Positions 42,846 to 52,021 of a stretch of DNA of 64,000 bases are shown here, piece after piece. The stretch spans positions 3,798 to 67,797 of the forward strand of contig CAZULC010000012.1 of assembly GCA_964621165.1 (NCBI GenBank). The letters run 5' to 3'. Source of the DNA: UMGS1696 sp964621165 (GTDB lineage Bacteria; Bacillota; Clostridia; Oscillospirales; CAG-272). The translations under genes were made by a program, and so were the position numbers. How positions within the stretch are numbered: the stretch's first letter is position 1; each line of letters starts with the position of its first letter. The notes under the pieces were generated by a model. The model made no database searches, was not told the DNA's origin, and saw only the letters and a program-made list of their open reading frames with translations.

Positions 42846-43355
42846 TCATTCATTCCCAAAGCTGACGGAAATCTGCCATCCAACTATGTTGATCACGGCA
42901 AAGCTTTTTCTGAAGAACCCGCAGGACCCCGGATTCACCATTCTCACGCGTCCGCCCAGTGAGCCGTCGACAAAGGTGTCCTCTTCCTCATGCGTATGCC
43001 CGAACAGTACGCAGTCCGCACCCTCGCTGATTCCGTAGTCCGCCACGTCCTGCAAGCCGTATTTCACGTTAAACTTGTGTCCGTGGGTCAGAAGGAACTT
43101 TTTGCCGCCTGCTTCAATCGTGCGGGTGTACGTCGTTCCTTCAAGCTCACCGCAGAGGTCGCTGTATTCGTCGCAGTTGCCGAGGACGCAGTCGAACTTC
43201 ACCGTGGGAAAGGCGTGGCTCATTGTGATGGCGTCACGGATTCCGTCTCCGAGGAAGAACACACGGTCAACTCCGTCCGCCTCGAGATGAAGCTTGATTA
43301 TTTTTCTCATGATATTAGAGTAGCCATGGGAGTCGGAAAAAACTAAAATCTTCAT
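42846..43355 (-). CDS. YfcE-type metallophosphoesterase
   Basis: 169 residues from ATG 43355, which has GGAGG upstream. The long in-frame extension to 43646 is antisense to another gene and is rejected. Metal-binding motifs are complete: FSDSHG near residue 6, FLGDG near 35, LGNCDE near 60, LTHGHKF near 95 and FGHTHEEE near 125. This is the standard binuclear phosphodiesterase set. Members cleave small phosphodiesters; the natural substrate is unknown. It is divergent from the 43462 operon. Confidence 0.92.
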   Translation of the reverse strand: MKILVFSDSHGYSNIMRKIIKLHLEADGVDRVFFLGDGIRDAITMSHAFPTVKFDCVLGNCDEYSDLCGELEGTTYTRTIEAGGKKFLLTHGHKFNVKYGLQDVADYGISEGADCVLFGHTHEEEDTFVDGSLGGRVRMVNPGSCGFFRKSFAVINIVGWQISVSFGNE

Positions 43356-43401
43356 TATTATCCTCCATTGATTGTGGCTGTATAAAGCCCTGAAAAAATC
43401 A

Positions 43402-43430
43402 TTGGCAGAACTGCACTCTGCGAATATAAT
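43402..43430 (+). promoter_or_regulatory. Promoter of the unknown three-gene operon
   Basis: TTGGCA (43402-43407), 17-bp spacer, TATAAT (43425-43430), 32 bp before the ATG at 43462. Confidence 0.75.
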
Positions 43431-43461
43431 GATACTGTAATCCGATTTTTCAGGAGGCAGT

Positions 43462-43680
43462 ATGATAAACAAAAAAGCTATAGATAAAATGCTCGAGCAA
43501 CCCGACGAAAAGCTGATAATGATGCTGAAAATAGTGATGAGCGGCACCGGAATCGACTTTCCCGGGAAGAAAATCGACGAAAAAACCGTGAGGAAAATTC
43601 GCGCTCTGCTCTCGGAAATAACAGACGAGGACATCGAGCGAGTCACGTACCTGTCGGGCGTATATAAAAGCGGGGTCTGA
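43462..43680 (+). CDS. Conserved small protein of unknown function, gene 1 of 3
   Basis: 72 residues, helical and charged (AIDKMLEQPDEKLIMMLKIV, ALLSEITDEDIERVTYL), with no membrane segment. AGGAGG precedes the ATG. I recall similar short proteins in Clostridia beside two partner genes as here, all uncharacterised. The gene ends 2 bp before the next start. Confidence 0.7.
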   Translation: MINKKAIDKMLEQPDEKLIMMLKIVMSGTGIDFPGKKIDEKTVRKIRALLSEITDEDIERVTYLSGVYKSGV

Positions 43681-43682
43681 TT

Positions 43683-44144
43683 ATGCCGGATGAAAACTAC
43701 TCAAAAAATGACATTTCATCAATAATCACAAAAATCATCCAAAATCCGGAATTTGCGGAGATGGTCAGCGGGATGAAGGGAAACGGTGAAAGTGCAGCCG
43801 GCGTTCAGCGTGAGATGCTGGATAACCTCCCCGGAGTCATGAGCATGGTCTCGCCTCTTGTTGGAGAAAAATCCGGAGACGGGTTCGGTGCGGACGCTCA
43901 GTCAACTCAAGCCGGCGGAAGTCCAGACTCGGACTCAGGCGGAACAAAGCAGACCGCAAAGGCCATGAATCCCGTGAAAACTTCAGGAAAATACGACAAG
44001 GGAAAGGCGGAAAAGCTGATGTACGCTCTCAAGCCATATCTTTCGCCGGGACGGTGCCAAATCATCGACAGATGCGTGTCGCTCATGCAGCTCACCGACG
44101 TGGTTGAGGCATTCGGTGGGCTTGAGGGGCTGATGGGAAGGTAG
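43683..44144 (+). CDS. Acidic/low-complexity protein of unknown function, gene 2 of 3
   Basis: 153 residues. The N-terminal part (SSIITKIIQNPEFAEMVSGM) and C-terminal part (LMYALKPYLSPGRCQIIDRC) are helical. Residues 60-100 are Gly/Ser/Asp-rich linker. There is no membrane segment or signal. The C-terminal YLSPGR resembles patterns in small Clostridia proteins whose function is not known to me. It is tightly spaced with both neighbours. Confidence 0.68.
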   Translation: MPDENYSKNDISSIITKIIQNPEFAEMVSGMKGNGESAAGVQREMLDNLPGVMSMVSPLVGEKSGDGFGADAQSTQAGGSPDSDSGGTKQTAKAMNPVKTSGKYDKGKAEKLMYALKPYLSPGRCQIIDRCVSLMQLTDVVEAFGGLEGLMGR

Positions 44145-44570
44145 GTGGACTTGATTTACACCCGCGATTTCAACAGAAAAAGCTACACCCCTCCGCCGGG
44201 TTATGACGGAAACGCTTTCAACGAGCAGAGGGAAATGTTTTCTTCCGCCGCGAAAGCCGAATATGTCAGGCGCGGTCCGGACGGCAGAGTTGACTACGGC
44301 TCATCCGGCAAAAATGACAGCGAATCTCACTTTGACGGGGAAATATACGACGAAATCCAGCCGGACAGCCCGGAAGAGCAAATCAGAGATGAATCGCACG
44401 AGGCAAAGCTGCACAGCCATGAAATCGAAGCCCTGTCGTCCCTCATAGAAAGTCTGCATGGCAGGTTCGGCAGTGAGGAGATGATAATCCTTCTCGTAAT
44501 GCTCCTTGTGGCAAGCGACGGCATAGGTCCGGAAGTTCTGATTCTCGCTCTCATACTCATTGCCGGATGA
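44145..44570 (+). CDS. Tail-anchored-like protein of unknown function, gene 3 of 3
   Basis: 141 residues from GTG 44145, starting directly after the previous stop codon. The N-terminal 90 residues are hydrophilic and charged (KSYTPPPGYDG, QPDSPEEQIRDESHE). The last 30 are hydrophobic (EEMIILLVMLLVASDGIG..ALILIAG), so the protein may be anchored by its C-terminus. The two upstream soluble proteins could be its partners (inference from operon position). Confidence 0.66.
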   Translation: MDLIYTRDFNRKSYTPPPGYDGNAFNEQREMFSSAAKAEYVRRGPDGRVDYGSSGKNDSESHFDGEIYDEIQPDSPEEQIRDESHEAKLHSHEIEALSSLIESLHGRFGSEEMIILLVMLLVASDGIGPEVLILALILIAG

Positions 44571-44711
44571 CACCCTCCATGCGCTGATCTATGATTTAGA
44601 CGAGGGAAAACCTCCGTCAACGCACAAAACCGATGTGGGAAGTTCAAGCGATTCTCATGCAGGAATTCAGTTCAACTCAGATTTAATTATACTGTATATT
44701 TCACGCTGTCC

Positions 44712-45716
44712 TCATGCGGATAGGCCCGACAGTGAGATAAATTCACTTATATATTTGTAAATATACGAATACGGGTCGGAATACTTGAAGTTCAGACTGT
44801 CGCTGGCGTTACCCGATATCTTGAACCGCATCGAAATTCTGCCGCCGTCAACGCTCATTACCGGTAAGTAACCCACGGCTTCGGCCAGAATCTCAAGAAC
44901 AGCCGCAGGATAAATCAGCTCCCTGTGACAGCGTGCAAGGTCTGTGAAATATCTGCATCTGCCCAAGAGGCTGTCGTTGGTTATGACGGAAAAATCCAAG
45001 CACACGCCTGTACCCGAGCGGCCGGAGTAGTCCAAATTGACTGAAATCCGGTTGTCGCATGAGAAAAACGACAGGATGAACACTGCCGAAATAAAAGTAT
45101 GCACAAGGACCTCGGGAAAAATCGGGTAAATCCCAATACTGCTGGTCTCGCTGTAGAGTATTTCCGGAGAGCCAAGACAGCCTTTTTCGCTGATTTTATC
45201 TATGATAGTGCCGCAGAACCGACGCAATTCCGCGTTATGTTCGTCAAATTCAATTTCGGCAGAGACTTTGCCGATTATGTCGGAGGAAGTTTTCGTCACC
45301 GCAAAGGCTTCAGGAGTGAGGTAGTCCCCGGGTTTGCCTTTGTCGTTCAGAATCCCGCCGGTGATTGACTGGTACAGCTGCTTGTCCGGAGAGAGTAGGG
45401 GCGCACATTCCACGATTCCCGGCGCGAGAAAGATTATGTTCACGGTTCTGCCGTCACGCATATCCTTTTCGATAAAGATATGGGAATAAACCCGACCTCC
45501 CTTTGCGTGAAGCAGAGTGAACTGGGGCTTGTAGGGGTCAAACTCAACCTCGCAGAAGTTGTAGAACTCCAGTCTTTCGTCCTTGTGCAGGATGTTCAGT
45601 ACGTCGTTTATTGTAAGTTCGCTTTTATCTTTGCTGACTCTGGTAAGGTAATCAAATTCAGACGATAAAACCTCGGTTTTAGTGTCGCAGATTATATAGT
45701 CAAGACTGTTCGTCAT
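44712..45716 (-). CDS. Protein of unknown function downstream of a secreted-protein operon
   Basis: 334 residues with no signal peptide and no clear membrane helix apart from a hydrophobic stretch (VHTFISAVFILSFFSC near residue 220). Repeated Ile/Ser/Asp content suggests alternating beta-strands and helices. The C-terminal third (AVLEILAEAVGYLPVMSVDG) loosely recalls a histidine-kinase-like ATPase region, but no N, G1 or G2 box is clear. Gene order and 14-bp spacing link it to the gene at 45731. Confidence 0.62.
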   Translation of the reverse strand: MTNSLDYIICDTKTEVLSSEFDYLTRVSKDKSELTINDVLNILHKDERLEFYNFCEVEFDPYKPQFTLLHAKGGRVYSHIFIEKDMRDGRTVNIIFLAPGIVECAPLLSPDKQLYQSITGGILNDKGKPGDYLTPEAFAVTKTSSDIIGKVSAEIEFDEHNAELRRFCGTIIDKISEKGCLGSPEILYSETSSIGIYPIFPEVLVHTFISAVFILSFFSCDNRISVNLDYSGRSGTGVCLDFSVITNDSLLGRCRYFTDLARCHRELIYPAAVLEILAEAVGYLPVMSVDGGRISMRFKISGNASDSLNFKYSDPYSYIYKYISEFISLSGLSA

Positions 45717-45730
45717 TTTTTAGTTTCTCC

Positions 45731-47020
45731 TTAATACCATCGCATTGCGTGACCGCCTTCGGTTTCTGCGTTGTCGTCAGGTGCGTCGTATGTTTCGTCC
45801 GTCTCATCCCAACTGACGTAGTTGTCATCAGGCTCGTCCCAGCCGCTGTTGTAGTCATAATCAGGTTCAGCTGTTTCAGTTTCAGCCTCGGTTTCGCTGT
45901 CACTTGTTCCGTCGGCACGGCTGGCGTAGGGATTGGAAGTTTTGCTCCCTTCCTCTTCATCGAGAGCCGAAGCCGCTTTTGCATCCCCGCTTTCAGTCCC
46001 GCCGTCCCCCTCGTCACCTTCGCCGTCAACGACCGTACTTATAGAAGAATCCGCTGGTATGTCTCCCTCGAAGCAGATATTGTCCACACCGGCGGAGACA
46101 CAGGCTTTGTATACAACTGACGAATATATGTTGTCCTCAATCAAGACGTGCATGTTGTAAACGCTGAAAAGCCCCACAAGCGAGTTCAGCTCATGGGTTA
46201 CGCTGTCGGATTCGGCTGAGACAAGGCTGGGGTCGGAAAAGTCAAAGTAAACGGCGTAAAACGCGGCGCAGTCTTCGAGATTCTGTACCAGCTTAACTCC
46301 GTCGGAGCTTGAGATGCAGCTTGAGCTGAGGGCAAATCCTACATCACATCCGTTTATGTCGAGTGCGGAAGCATAGCTGTGGACGGCTTTGTAGTAGTCC
46401 TTTTCGTCGGAAAACTCGTCCGTCGGGTTAGGAATTTTGACAAGGACCCGGGTCACGCCGAGGGAATACAGCTCGTTTATGATAACGCTGTCCACAAAAG
46501 CGCCGTCTTGCGGAGAAACATCACCAAAGGTCGGCTCGATAATCGCGCATAAGGTGAGATTCTTTGCCCGTGCCGCAAGGGAAGCCGAGGTCAAAAGTCC
46601 GAACTTGCCGTTTGAGTCGGCGTAATCCGGCTGGCGCAGAGTCTGGCTCAGGGCAGGGGAGGAGTAGTAATAATTCCCGGCGCTGTCCGTTATGGTGAGG
46701 AAGACTGTGTTCGAGGCGCTGTCGATTGAGTTGAGCTTGAGTACAAGTGCGTCATTTTCGGAAAACGAGCCGAGATTTATTCCGACTCCGCTCATCGAAA
46801 TTTTCGTGAAGTCAAACCCTCCGTCGTCTTCCGGCTCTTCCTCGGGTACGGACATAGTGAGGTTCTCTGATTCGGCTTCGGCGTTCTCGATTTTCACCTT
46901 AAGCCAGTTGCCGAGCAGGGCTGTGATTAATGTAATCGCAAGGGCGGCACAGATTACGAAAAATATGCGGAAAACCACCTTCGGAATCCTGCTGCCCGTG
47001 CGTCGTCTGTAGTATTTCAA
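45731..47020 (-). CDS. Membrane-anchored extracytoplasmic protein with acidic tail, possible glycosidase-like fold
   Basis: 429 residues. A basic N-terminus (KYYRRRTGSRIPK) and one membrane helix (about 15-40) act as signal anchor. Residues 60-310 form an alternating beta/alpha domain (FGLLTSASLAARAKNLTLCAIIEP, GVTRVLVKIPNP, GCDVGFALSSSC) that resembles a TIM barrel of the putative glycosyl-hydrolase type, though no catalytic residues are certain. The last 90 residues are Asp/Glu/Thr-rich and probably disordered. It lies 47 bp after the PrsA-like gene in the same direction. Confidence 0.68.
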   Translation of the reverse strand: MKYYRRRTGSRIPKVVFRIFFVICAALAITLITALLGNWLKVKIENAEAESENLTMSVPEEEPEDDGGFDFTKISMSGVGINLGSFSENDALVLKLNSIDSASNTVFLTITDSAGNYYYSSPALSQTLRQPDYADSNGKFGLLTSASLAARAKNLTLCAIIEPTFGDVSPQDGAFVDSVIINELYSLGVTRVLVKIPNPTDEFSDEKDYYKAVHSYASALDINGCDVGFALSSSCISSSDGVKLVQNLEDCAAFYAVYFDFSDPSLVSAESDSVTHELNSLVGLFSVYNMHVLIEDNIYSSVVYKACVSAGVDNICFEGDIPADSSISTVVDGEGDEGDGGTESGDAKAASALDEEEGSKTSNPYASRADGTSDSETEAETETAEPDYDYNSGWDEPDDNYVSWDETDETYDAPDDNAETEGGHAMRWY

Positions 47021-47067
47021 TGTGTTTACCGTTGATTCATTATAAATTTATTCAGCTTTGAAATATC

Positions 47068-48090
47068 TCAGTCGTCCATTGACATGCTGAAAATTGAGTA
47101 ATTGTCAAGAGCCGCTGTCTTCTTGGCCGTCAGATTTTTCTCTTTTTCCTCCAGAATCAGATTGAACTGACCACGGATGTAGTCCTGCGCAAGGGTATCG
47201 AAGTGTTCCTCCATGTACTCGGGATCCTTTTCGTACCGTTTCAGGATGCTGTAGCCCGCGCTGGTTCTGATGATTCCGCTGTACTCTCCCACCTCAAGTG
47301 AAAAAGCGGCTTCCTCGAATTCCTCAAAATACGTGCCGTGGGAGACATAATAGCCGTCGTCGTTGTTGAACAGGTATAAATCCCCGCCGTACTTCTGTAT
47401 CAGCTCGTCAAAATCCTCGCCTGACTCAACCTTATCAAGCAGCTCCTCGGCGTAGGCTAAGTTTTCCTCGTCGGTTTTGCCGTTGTCCGATGGAACAAGA
47501 AGCTGCTTCACATGGACAAACTCGTCGCTTGTGAGAATGGCTTCAATCTCGTCATGTGAGGACGCTATAGTGCCGTCGGATGCCATCTTGTTGATCAGCT
47601 CCTCGGCCAAAACATCATTTTTCGTGATGAACCGGTAGACGTTGTCGGTCATGTAGTAGCCTGCGATGTCCTCGTTGTAAGCCTCGTAGTCGTCGCCGTA
47701 GGTCTCATAAATCGCGTTCATCTTGAGATCCACCGTGTCGTCGAAGTAACTGTCGCTGGGCTTTATTCCGTAGTCCTCGCATACCACCATTGTAGTGTAC
47801 ATGTGAATAATAGTCTCGTCAATCCGGTTCTCAAGCTCACGTACAAGTTCCTCACTGCCCTCGCCGACCCATGCCGACGCCCCGTGAACGGATTCCATGT
47901 CGTCTTTTGTGTTGAGAGCAACATATCTGTAAAGCTCCAGAGGAACGTCGTACCCGTCAACCACCATGACCACGGTTTTTTCTTCTTTCGTACTCTCGAG
48001 AACCTTCTTTTTGTCTCCGCAGGAGGAAGCGGCTGTTGACAGTAGAACGGCGCACAGGACCAGAGCGGAAATTCTATGACTAAGCTTCAT
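47068..48090 (-). CDS. PrsA/SurA-like peptidyl-prolyl isomerase lipoprotein
   Basis: 340 residues. The signal peptide ends in a lipobox-like TAASSC with Cys24, so it should be a lipoprotein on the outer face of the membrane. An N-terminal chaperone region (VDGYDVPLELYRYVAL) leads to a parvulin-type segment VHVKQLLVPSDN near residue 190 and GYYVSHGTYFEEFEEAAF. Such foldases help secreted proteins fold. It is the first gene of a minus-strand group with the two proteins above. AAGGA lies upstream of the ATG. Confidence 0.82.
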   Translation of the reverse strand: MKLSHRISALVLCAVLLSTAASSCGDKKKVLESTKEEKTVVMVVDGYDVPLELYRYVALNTKDDMESVHGASAWVGEGSEELVRELENRIDETIIHMYTTMVVCEDYGIKPSDSYFDDTVDLKMNAIYETYGDDYEAYNEDIAGYYMTDNVYRFITKNDVLAEELINKMASDGTIASSHDEIEAILTSDEFVHVKQLLVPSDNGKTDEENLAYAEELLDKVESGEDFDELIQKYGGDLYLFNNDDGYYVSHGTYFEEFEEAAFSLEVGEYSGIIRTSAGYSILKRYEKDPEYMEEHFDTLAQDYIRGQFNLILEEKEKNLTAKKTAALDNYSIFSMSMDD

Positions 48091-48221
48091 TATTATATAT
48101 CCTTCTTTATAATAGATTCGTTAAATGAAAACACAAATATACAATTTATACTATATCAAAGTAAGATGAACATATTGTTAACGGGAATGGGCAATTCGGT
48201 AAAATATACTGCACTTGAAGA

Positions 48222-48291
48222 CAATTTCGACATTCATGCGTACAAAGCCGGTTTTTTGCATAAAATCAGCTCCAAACCATGTCGAAAATTG
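48222..48291. repeat. Inverted repeat upstream of the GSIII promoter
   Basis: CAATTTCGACAT (48222-48233) and ATGTCGAAAATTG (48279-48291) are inverted with one bulged base. It lies 13 bp upstream of the glnN -35, where a nitrogen-control regulator could bind. The rest of 48091-48300 has no gene. Confidence 0.45.
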
Positions 48292-48303
48292 CCGAATCCG
48301 CTC

Positions 48304-48332
48304 TTGACAAACGCCGTGCAAGGTGATATAAT
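48304..48332 (+). promoter_or_regulatory. Promoter of the type III glutamine synthetase gene
   Basis: TTGACA (48304-48309), 17-bp spacer, TATAAT (48327-48332), 58 bp before the ATG at 48391. Confidence 0.85.
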
Positions 48333-48390
48333 CAACTCGTTTAGTGAATCTAACAAATTTAACATATTATATACGGGGTGTTATGTAATA

Positions 48391-50487
48391 ATGAATACGG
48401 TAACTGAAATTTTCGCTTCAATGGTGTTCGACGACAAGACGATGGAAGCCCGTCTGCCAAAGGAAACCTACAAGGCTCTCCAGCGCACCATAAAGAGCGG
48501 CAAGCACCTTGACACCGAAGTTGCCACAGTTGTCGCAAACGCCATGAAGGACTGGGCAATAGAAAAAGGCGCTACCCACTTCACCCACTGGTTCCAGCCC
48601 ATGACGGGAATCACCGCCGAAAAGCACGACAGCTTTATCTCCCCCAGAGCCGACGGCAAGGTCATAATGGAATTCTCCGGCAAGGAGCTGATTCAGGGCG
48701 AGAGCGACGCTTCATCTTTCCCCTCAGGAGGTCTGCGCGCTACATTTGAGGCGAGAGGCTATACCGCATGGGACGCGACCTCGTACGCCTTCATCAAGGA
48801 CGGGGTTCTCTGCATTCCCACCGTGTTCTGCTCCTACGGTGGCGAGGCACTTGACCAAAAAACCGCGCTTCTCCGCTCAATGGAGGCAATAAACCGTCAG
48901 ACAATGCGGGTTTTGAAGCTCTTCGGCAACTCCGACGTGACCTCAATCAAAACCACCGTTGGTCCCGAGCAGGAGTATTTCCTCATCGACAAGGACCTCT
49001 ACGACAAACGGGAGGACCTCATATTCACGGGACGGACTCTCTTCGGCTCACGTGCGCCCAAGGGTCAGGAGCTTGACGACCACTACTTCGGCGCAATCAA
49101 GCCCCGGGTTGCCGCGTTCATGAAGGAAATCAACACGGAGCTGTGGAAGTTAGGGGTGCTGGCCAAAACCGAACACAACGAAGCCGCTCCCGCACAGCAC
49201 GAAATGGCTCCGATCTACAACACGAATAATATCTCCGCCGACCACAACCAGCTCACAATGGAGATAATGCAGAAAACGGCGAAGAAATACAATATGGTGT
49301 GTCTTCTCCACGAAAAACCCTTTGCCGGAGTCAACGGAAGCGGCAAGCACAATAACTGGTCCATCACCACAAACACCGGCGTGAACCTTCTCGAGCCGGG
49401 CGAGACCCCTTACGAAAACGCACAGTTCCTCCTGTTCCTCTGCGCCGTAATCAAGGCGGTTGACGAATATCAGGATCTTTTGCGCATTTCAGTCGCGTCC
49501 GCCGGAAACGACCACAGACTTGGCTCAAACGAAGCCCCGCCGGCTATCGTGTCAATGTTCCTCGGCACGGACCTTTCCGAAATCCTCGAAGCCATAGAGC
49601 GGGACGAAAAGTACGACCCGAAGCAGAAGGACCTCATGCGAATCGGCGTCCACACCCTGCCGAAGTTTCCCCGTGACGCCACCGACCGCAACCGCACCAG
49701 CCCCTTCGCCTTCACCGGAAATAAATTCGAGTTCCGCATGCTTGGCTCCTCGGCTTCAATCTCCGACTGCAATGTAGTCATCAACACAGCCGTTGCGGAG
49801 GAATTACGCCAGTTTGCGGATGAGCTTGAGTCGGCTGAGAACTTCCAGAAATCCCTCCACTGCCTCATCAGACGGACCATAACTGAGCACAAGCGCATCA
49901 TCTTCAACGGCGACGGCTACGACGAGGCATGGATCAGGGAGGCGGAAAAGCGTGGACTTTTGAACCTGCGCACCACTCCCGAAGCCCTCGAGCACATGCT
50001 TGACGAGAAGAACATCAACCTTTTCGCCGAACACAAGGTCTACAGCATGACGGAGCTCTCTGCAAGGCACGAGGTAATCCTCGAAAACTACTGTAAAATC
50101 GTGAACATCGAAGCCCTGACAATGCTTGACATGGCGAAAAAGAACATCCTCCCGTCCATGAGCGAGTATACGTACAAGCTGACGAAAGCCGCGCAGCATA
50201 AAATCGAGCTGTTCGGAAACAAATCGGTGTGCGCCTACGAGATGAAAACCACTGAAACAATCTGCGCCCTCCTGAACAAAGCCCACGAAGCGGCAGTGAA
50301 GCTCGAGGAAGACCTCAGCGGAGCCAAGTCAATCTTCGGCGTGGAAGCTCAGGCAAAATACTACTGCGAAACCATAATCCCCGATATGGCCGCCCTCCGC
50401 TCCCCTGTGGATGAGATGGAGACGATTGCAGACAGAAAAGCATGGCGCTATCCCACCTACGGCGAGTTGCTGTTCAGCGTGAGATAA
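48391..50487 (+). CDS. glnN: Glutamine synthetase type III
   Basis: 698 residues from ATG 48391, the usual GSIII length. The in-frame extension back to 48076 contains the promoter and is rejected. It makes glutamine from glutamate, ammonium and ATP. GSIII signatures present are THWFQPMTG near residue 65, KTEHNEAAPAQHEMAPIY near 255, KPFAGVNGSGKHNNWS near 305 and AGNDHRLGSNEAPPAI near 370. GSIII is common in rumen and gut anaerobes. An inverted repeat upstream of the promoter may provide nitrogen control. Confidence 0.96.
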   Translation: MNTVTEIFASMVFDDKTMEARLPKETYKALQRTIKSGKHLDTEVATVVANAMKDWAIEKGATHFTHWFQPMTGITAEKHDSFISPRADGKVIMEFSGKELIQGESDASSFPSGGLRATFEARGYTAWDATSYAFIKDGVLCIPTVFCSYGGEALDQKTALLRSMEAINRQTMRVLKLFGNSDVTSIKTTVGPEQEYFLIDKDLYDKREDLIFTGRTLFGSRAPKGQELDDHYFGAIKPRVAAFMKEINTELWKLGVLAKTEHNEAAPAQHEMAPIYNTNNISADHNQLTMEIMQKTAKKYNMVCLLHEKPFAGVNGSGKHNNWSITTNTGVNLLEPGETPYENAQFLLFLCAVIKAVDEYQDLLRISVASAGNDHRLGSNEAPPAIVSMFLGTDLSEILEAIERDEKYDPKQKDLMRIGVHTLPKFPRDATDRNRTSPFAFTGNKFEFRMLGSSASISDCNVVINTAVAEELRQFADELESAENFQKSLHCLIRRTITEHKRIIFNGDGYDEAWIREAEKRGLLNLRTTPEALEHMLDEKNINLFAEHKVYSMTELSARHEVILENYCKIVNIEALTMLDMAKKNILPSMSEYTYKLTKAAQHKIELFGNKSVCAYEMKTTETICALLNKAHEAAVKLEEDLSGAKSIFGVEAQAKYYCETIIPDMAALRSPVDEMETIADRKAWRYPTYGELLFSVR

Positions 50488-50496
50488 AATAAACTG

Positions 50497-50531
50497 AGTC
50501 GGATGAAGTTAAATCAAAATCCGGCTTTTTT
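50497..50531 (+). terminator. Terminator of glnN
   Basis: Stem AGTCGGAT with ATCCGGCT (one G-U pair), followed by TTTTTT. Confidence 0.8.
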
Positions 50532-50602
50532 GTATCCCAAGTAAACCTGGAATAACTGTATCTACTCTGTTATTTTACCACATCCGCCTGTTTTTGTCAA
50601 CG

Positions 50603-50634
50603 AAAAATCCCACATGCCATATGACAAAGTGGGA
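50603..50634 (-). terminator. Terminator of the 2-oxoacid oxidoreductase operon
   Basis: On the minus strand TCCCAC...GTGGGA then TTTTT, 21 bp past the last stop codon. Confidence 0.75.
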
Positions 50635-50654
50635 GTTATTATTATTTTATTACC

Positions 50655-51185
50655 TTACACATCAAAGCCCATTCTGAGCGCCTTTTTGTTCTTCTCAATC
50701 AGCGCCGCCTTAGCCGGAGGAATGCTGGACAACAAAAAGCTCTCGAAGTCGTCGTAGTCGAAAATGCCCGTCTCTTTCAGAATCTTGCCAAGGATTATCA
50801 CGTTGGCAAATCCCGCCAGTCCGTTTTCATCCGCCATAGCCGACGCCGGAATGTACACCGCCTTGATGTCGTCCCGCGCGGATTTTTTGTCAACCATGGT
50901 GGAGTCGCAAAACATCACGCCGCCGGGCGCAACCTTTGGCTCAAACTTATCAAACGAGGGCTTGTTCATCACCACAAGAATGTCGGGGGATGTCACGCTT
51001 GGTGAGCCGATTTCCTCGTCGGATATAACTACCGTGCAGTTGGAAGTGCCGCCGCGCATTTCCGGTCCGTAGGAGGGCAGGAACGTCACGTTTTTGTCCG
51101 CGTGCATTCCCGTCTTTGCCATCTGCTTGCCGGAGAACTGGATTCCCTGACCGCCGCTTCCCGCGAAAATTATACGAGTCGTCAT
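50655..51185 (-). CDS. 2-oxoacid:ferredoxin oxidoreductase, gamma subunit
   Basis: 176 residues. The N-terminus GSGGQGIQFSGK and PSYGPEMRGGTSNC near residue 40 are typical of gamma subunits of the KorC/VorC/PorC group. It overlaps the beta-subunit gene by 4 nt (ATGA). It helps form the CoA site of the enzyme that turns a 2-oxoacid plus CoA and ferredoxin into acyl-CoA, CO2 and reduced ferredoxin. The exact substrate (2-oxoglutarate or branched-chain 2-oxoacid) is not determined. Confidence 0.92.
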   Translation of the reverse strand: MTTRIIFAGSGGQGIQFSGKQMAKTGMHADKNVTFLPSYGPEMRGGTSNCTVVISDEEIGSPSVTSPDILVVMNKPSFDKFEPKVAPGGVMFCDSTMVDKKSARDDIKAVYIPASAMADENGLAGFANVIILGKILKETGIFDYDDFESFLLSSIPPAKAALIEKNKKALRMGFDV

Positions 51186-51973
51186 TGTACATTCTCCTTT
51201 CCCGCGTTGAGACCTTCACAGTTGTCCTCACGCAGAGCCTCGCTGTCCTTGTAAATTCCCAACGGATAGTAGGGAATCATGTTCTCCCTCAGCCAAGCCA
51301 GCGCGTCAACCGGAGCCAGACCCCAGTTTGTGGGACAGGTGGACAAAACCTCGACAATTGAAAATCCCTTGCACTGAATCTGGTTCTCAAATGCTTTCTT
51401 TATCATTTTCTTCGCGTTGTTGACGTTCTTCGGGCAGTCGACTGACACACGTGCAGCCAAAGCCACGCCGTCGAGGGTCGAGAGCATTTCGCAAACTTTG
51501 ATCGGGCTTCCCTGAATGTTTCTCTTACGTCCGTAGGGTGTGGTAGTTGTAACCTGACCCGGGATGGTTGTGGGAGCCATCTGTCCGCCGGTCATGCCGT
51601 AGATACAGTTGTTTATGAAAATTATGGTGATGTTCTCGCCACGGGTAGCCGCGTGAACCGTCTCGGCAGTTCCGATAGCAGCAAGGTCGCCGTCTCCCTG
51701 ATATGTGAATACTACGGTGTCGGGATGAGTTCTCTTTACACCGGTGGCAACCGCCGGAGCACGTCCATGAGCTGCCTCGATCATGTCGCAGTTGAAGTAG
51801 TTGTAGGCGAATACTGAACAACCTACGGGTGCGATTCCCACTGTTCTTCCTTCCACGCCCAGCTCGTCGATTACCTCAGCCACAAGCCGGTGAACGATTC
51901 CGTGGGTGCATCCGGGACAGTAGTGAAGTGGTACGTCAGTCAATGACGCGGGTCTGTCAAATACTGTTTTCAT
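51182..51973 (-). CDS. 2-oxoacid:ferredoxin oxidoreductase, beta subunit (TPP-binding)
   Basis: 263 residues from ATG 51973, with GGAG upstream; a TTG 12 nt earlier is in frame but lacks spacing. The TPP/Mg site is GDGDLAAIG near residue 98 with NNCIYGMTGGQ near 125. HYCPGCTHG near residue 18 carries cysteines of the beta subunit. It decarboxylates the 2-oxoacid and feeds electrons to ferredoxin. Organisation alpha-beta-gamma with a separate ferredoxin gene matches KorDABC/VorDABC sets. Confidence 0.93.
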   Translation of the reverse strand: MKTVFDRPASLTDVPLHYCPGCTHGIVHRLVAEVIDELGVEGRTVGIAPVGCSVFAYNYFNCDMIEAAHGRAPAVATGVKRTHPDTVVFTYQGDGDLAAIGTAETVHAATRGENITIIFINNCIYGMTGGQMAPTTIPGQVTTTTPYGRKRNIQGSPIKVCEMLSTLDGVALAARVSVDCPKNVNNAKKMIKKAFENQIQCKGFSIVEVLSTCPTNWGLAPVDALAWLRENMIPYYPLGIYKDSEALREDNCEGLNAGKENVQ

Positions 51974-52021
51974 TTTTATCTCCAAATATTACTATCAAGT
52001 TTAATGTAATGCTTCTATGAA

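Noticed and set aside
43356..43646. N-terminal extension of the phosphoesterase
   Set aside because: It is antisense to a real gene and the ATG at 43355 has a perfect ribosome site.
48076..48390. N-terminal extension of glutamine synthetase
   Set aside because: This stretch contains the consensus promoter; the protein from 48391 has the usual GSIII length.
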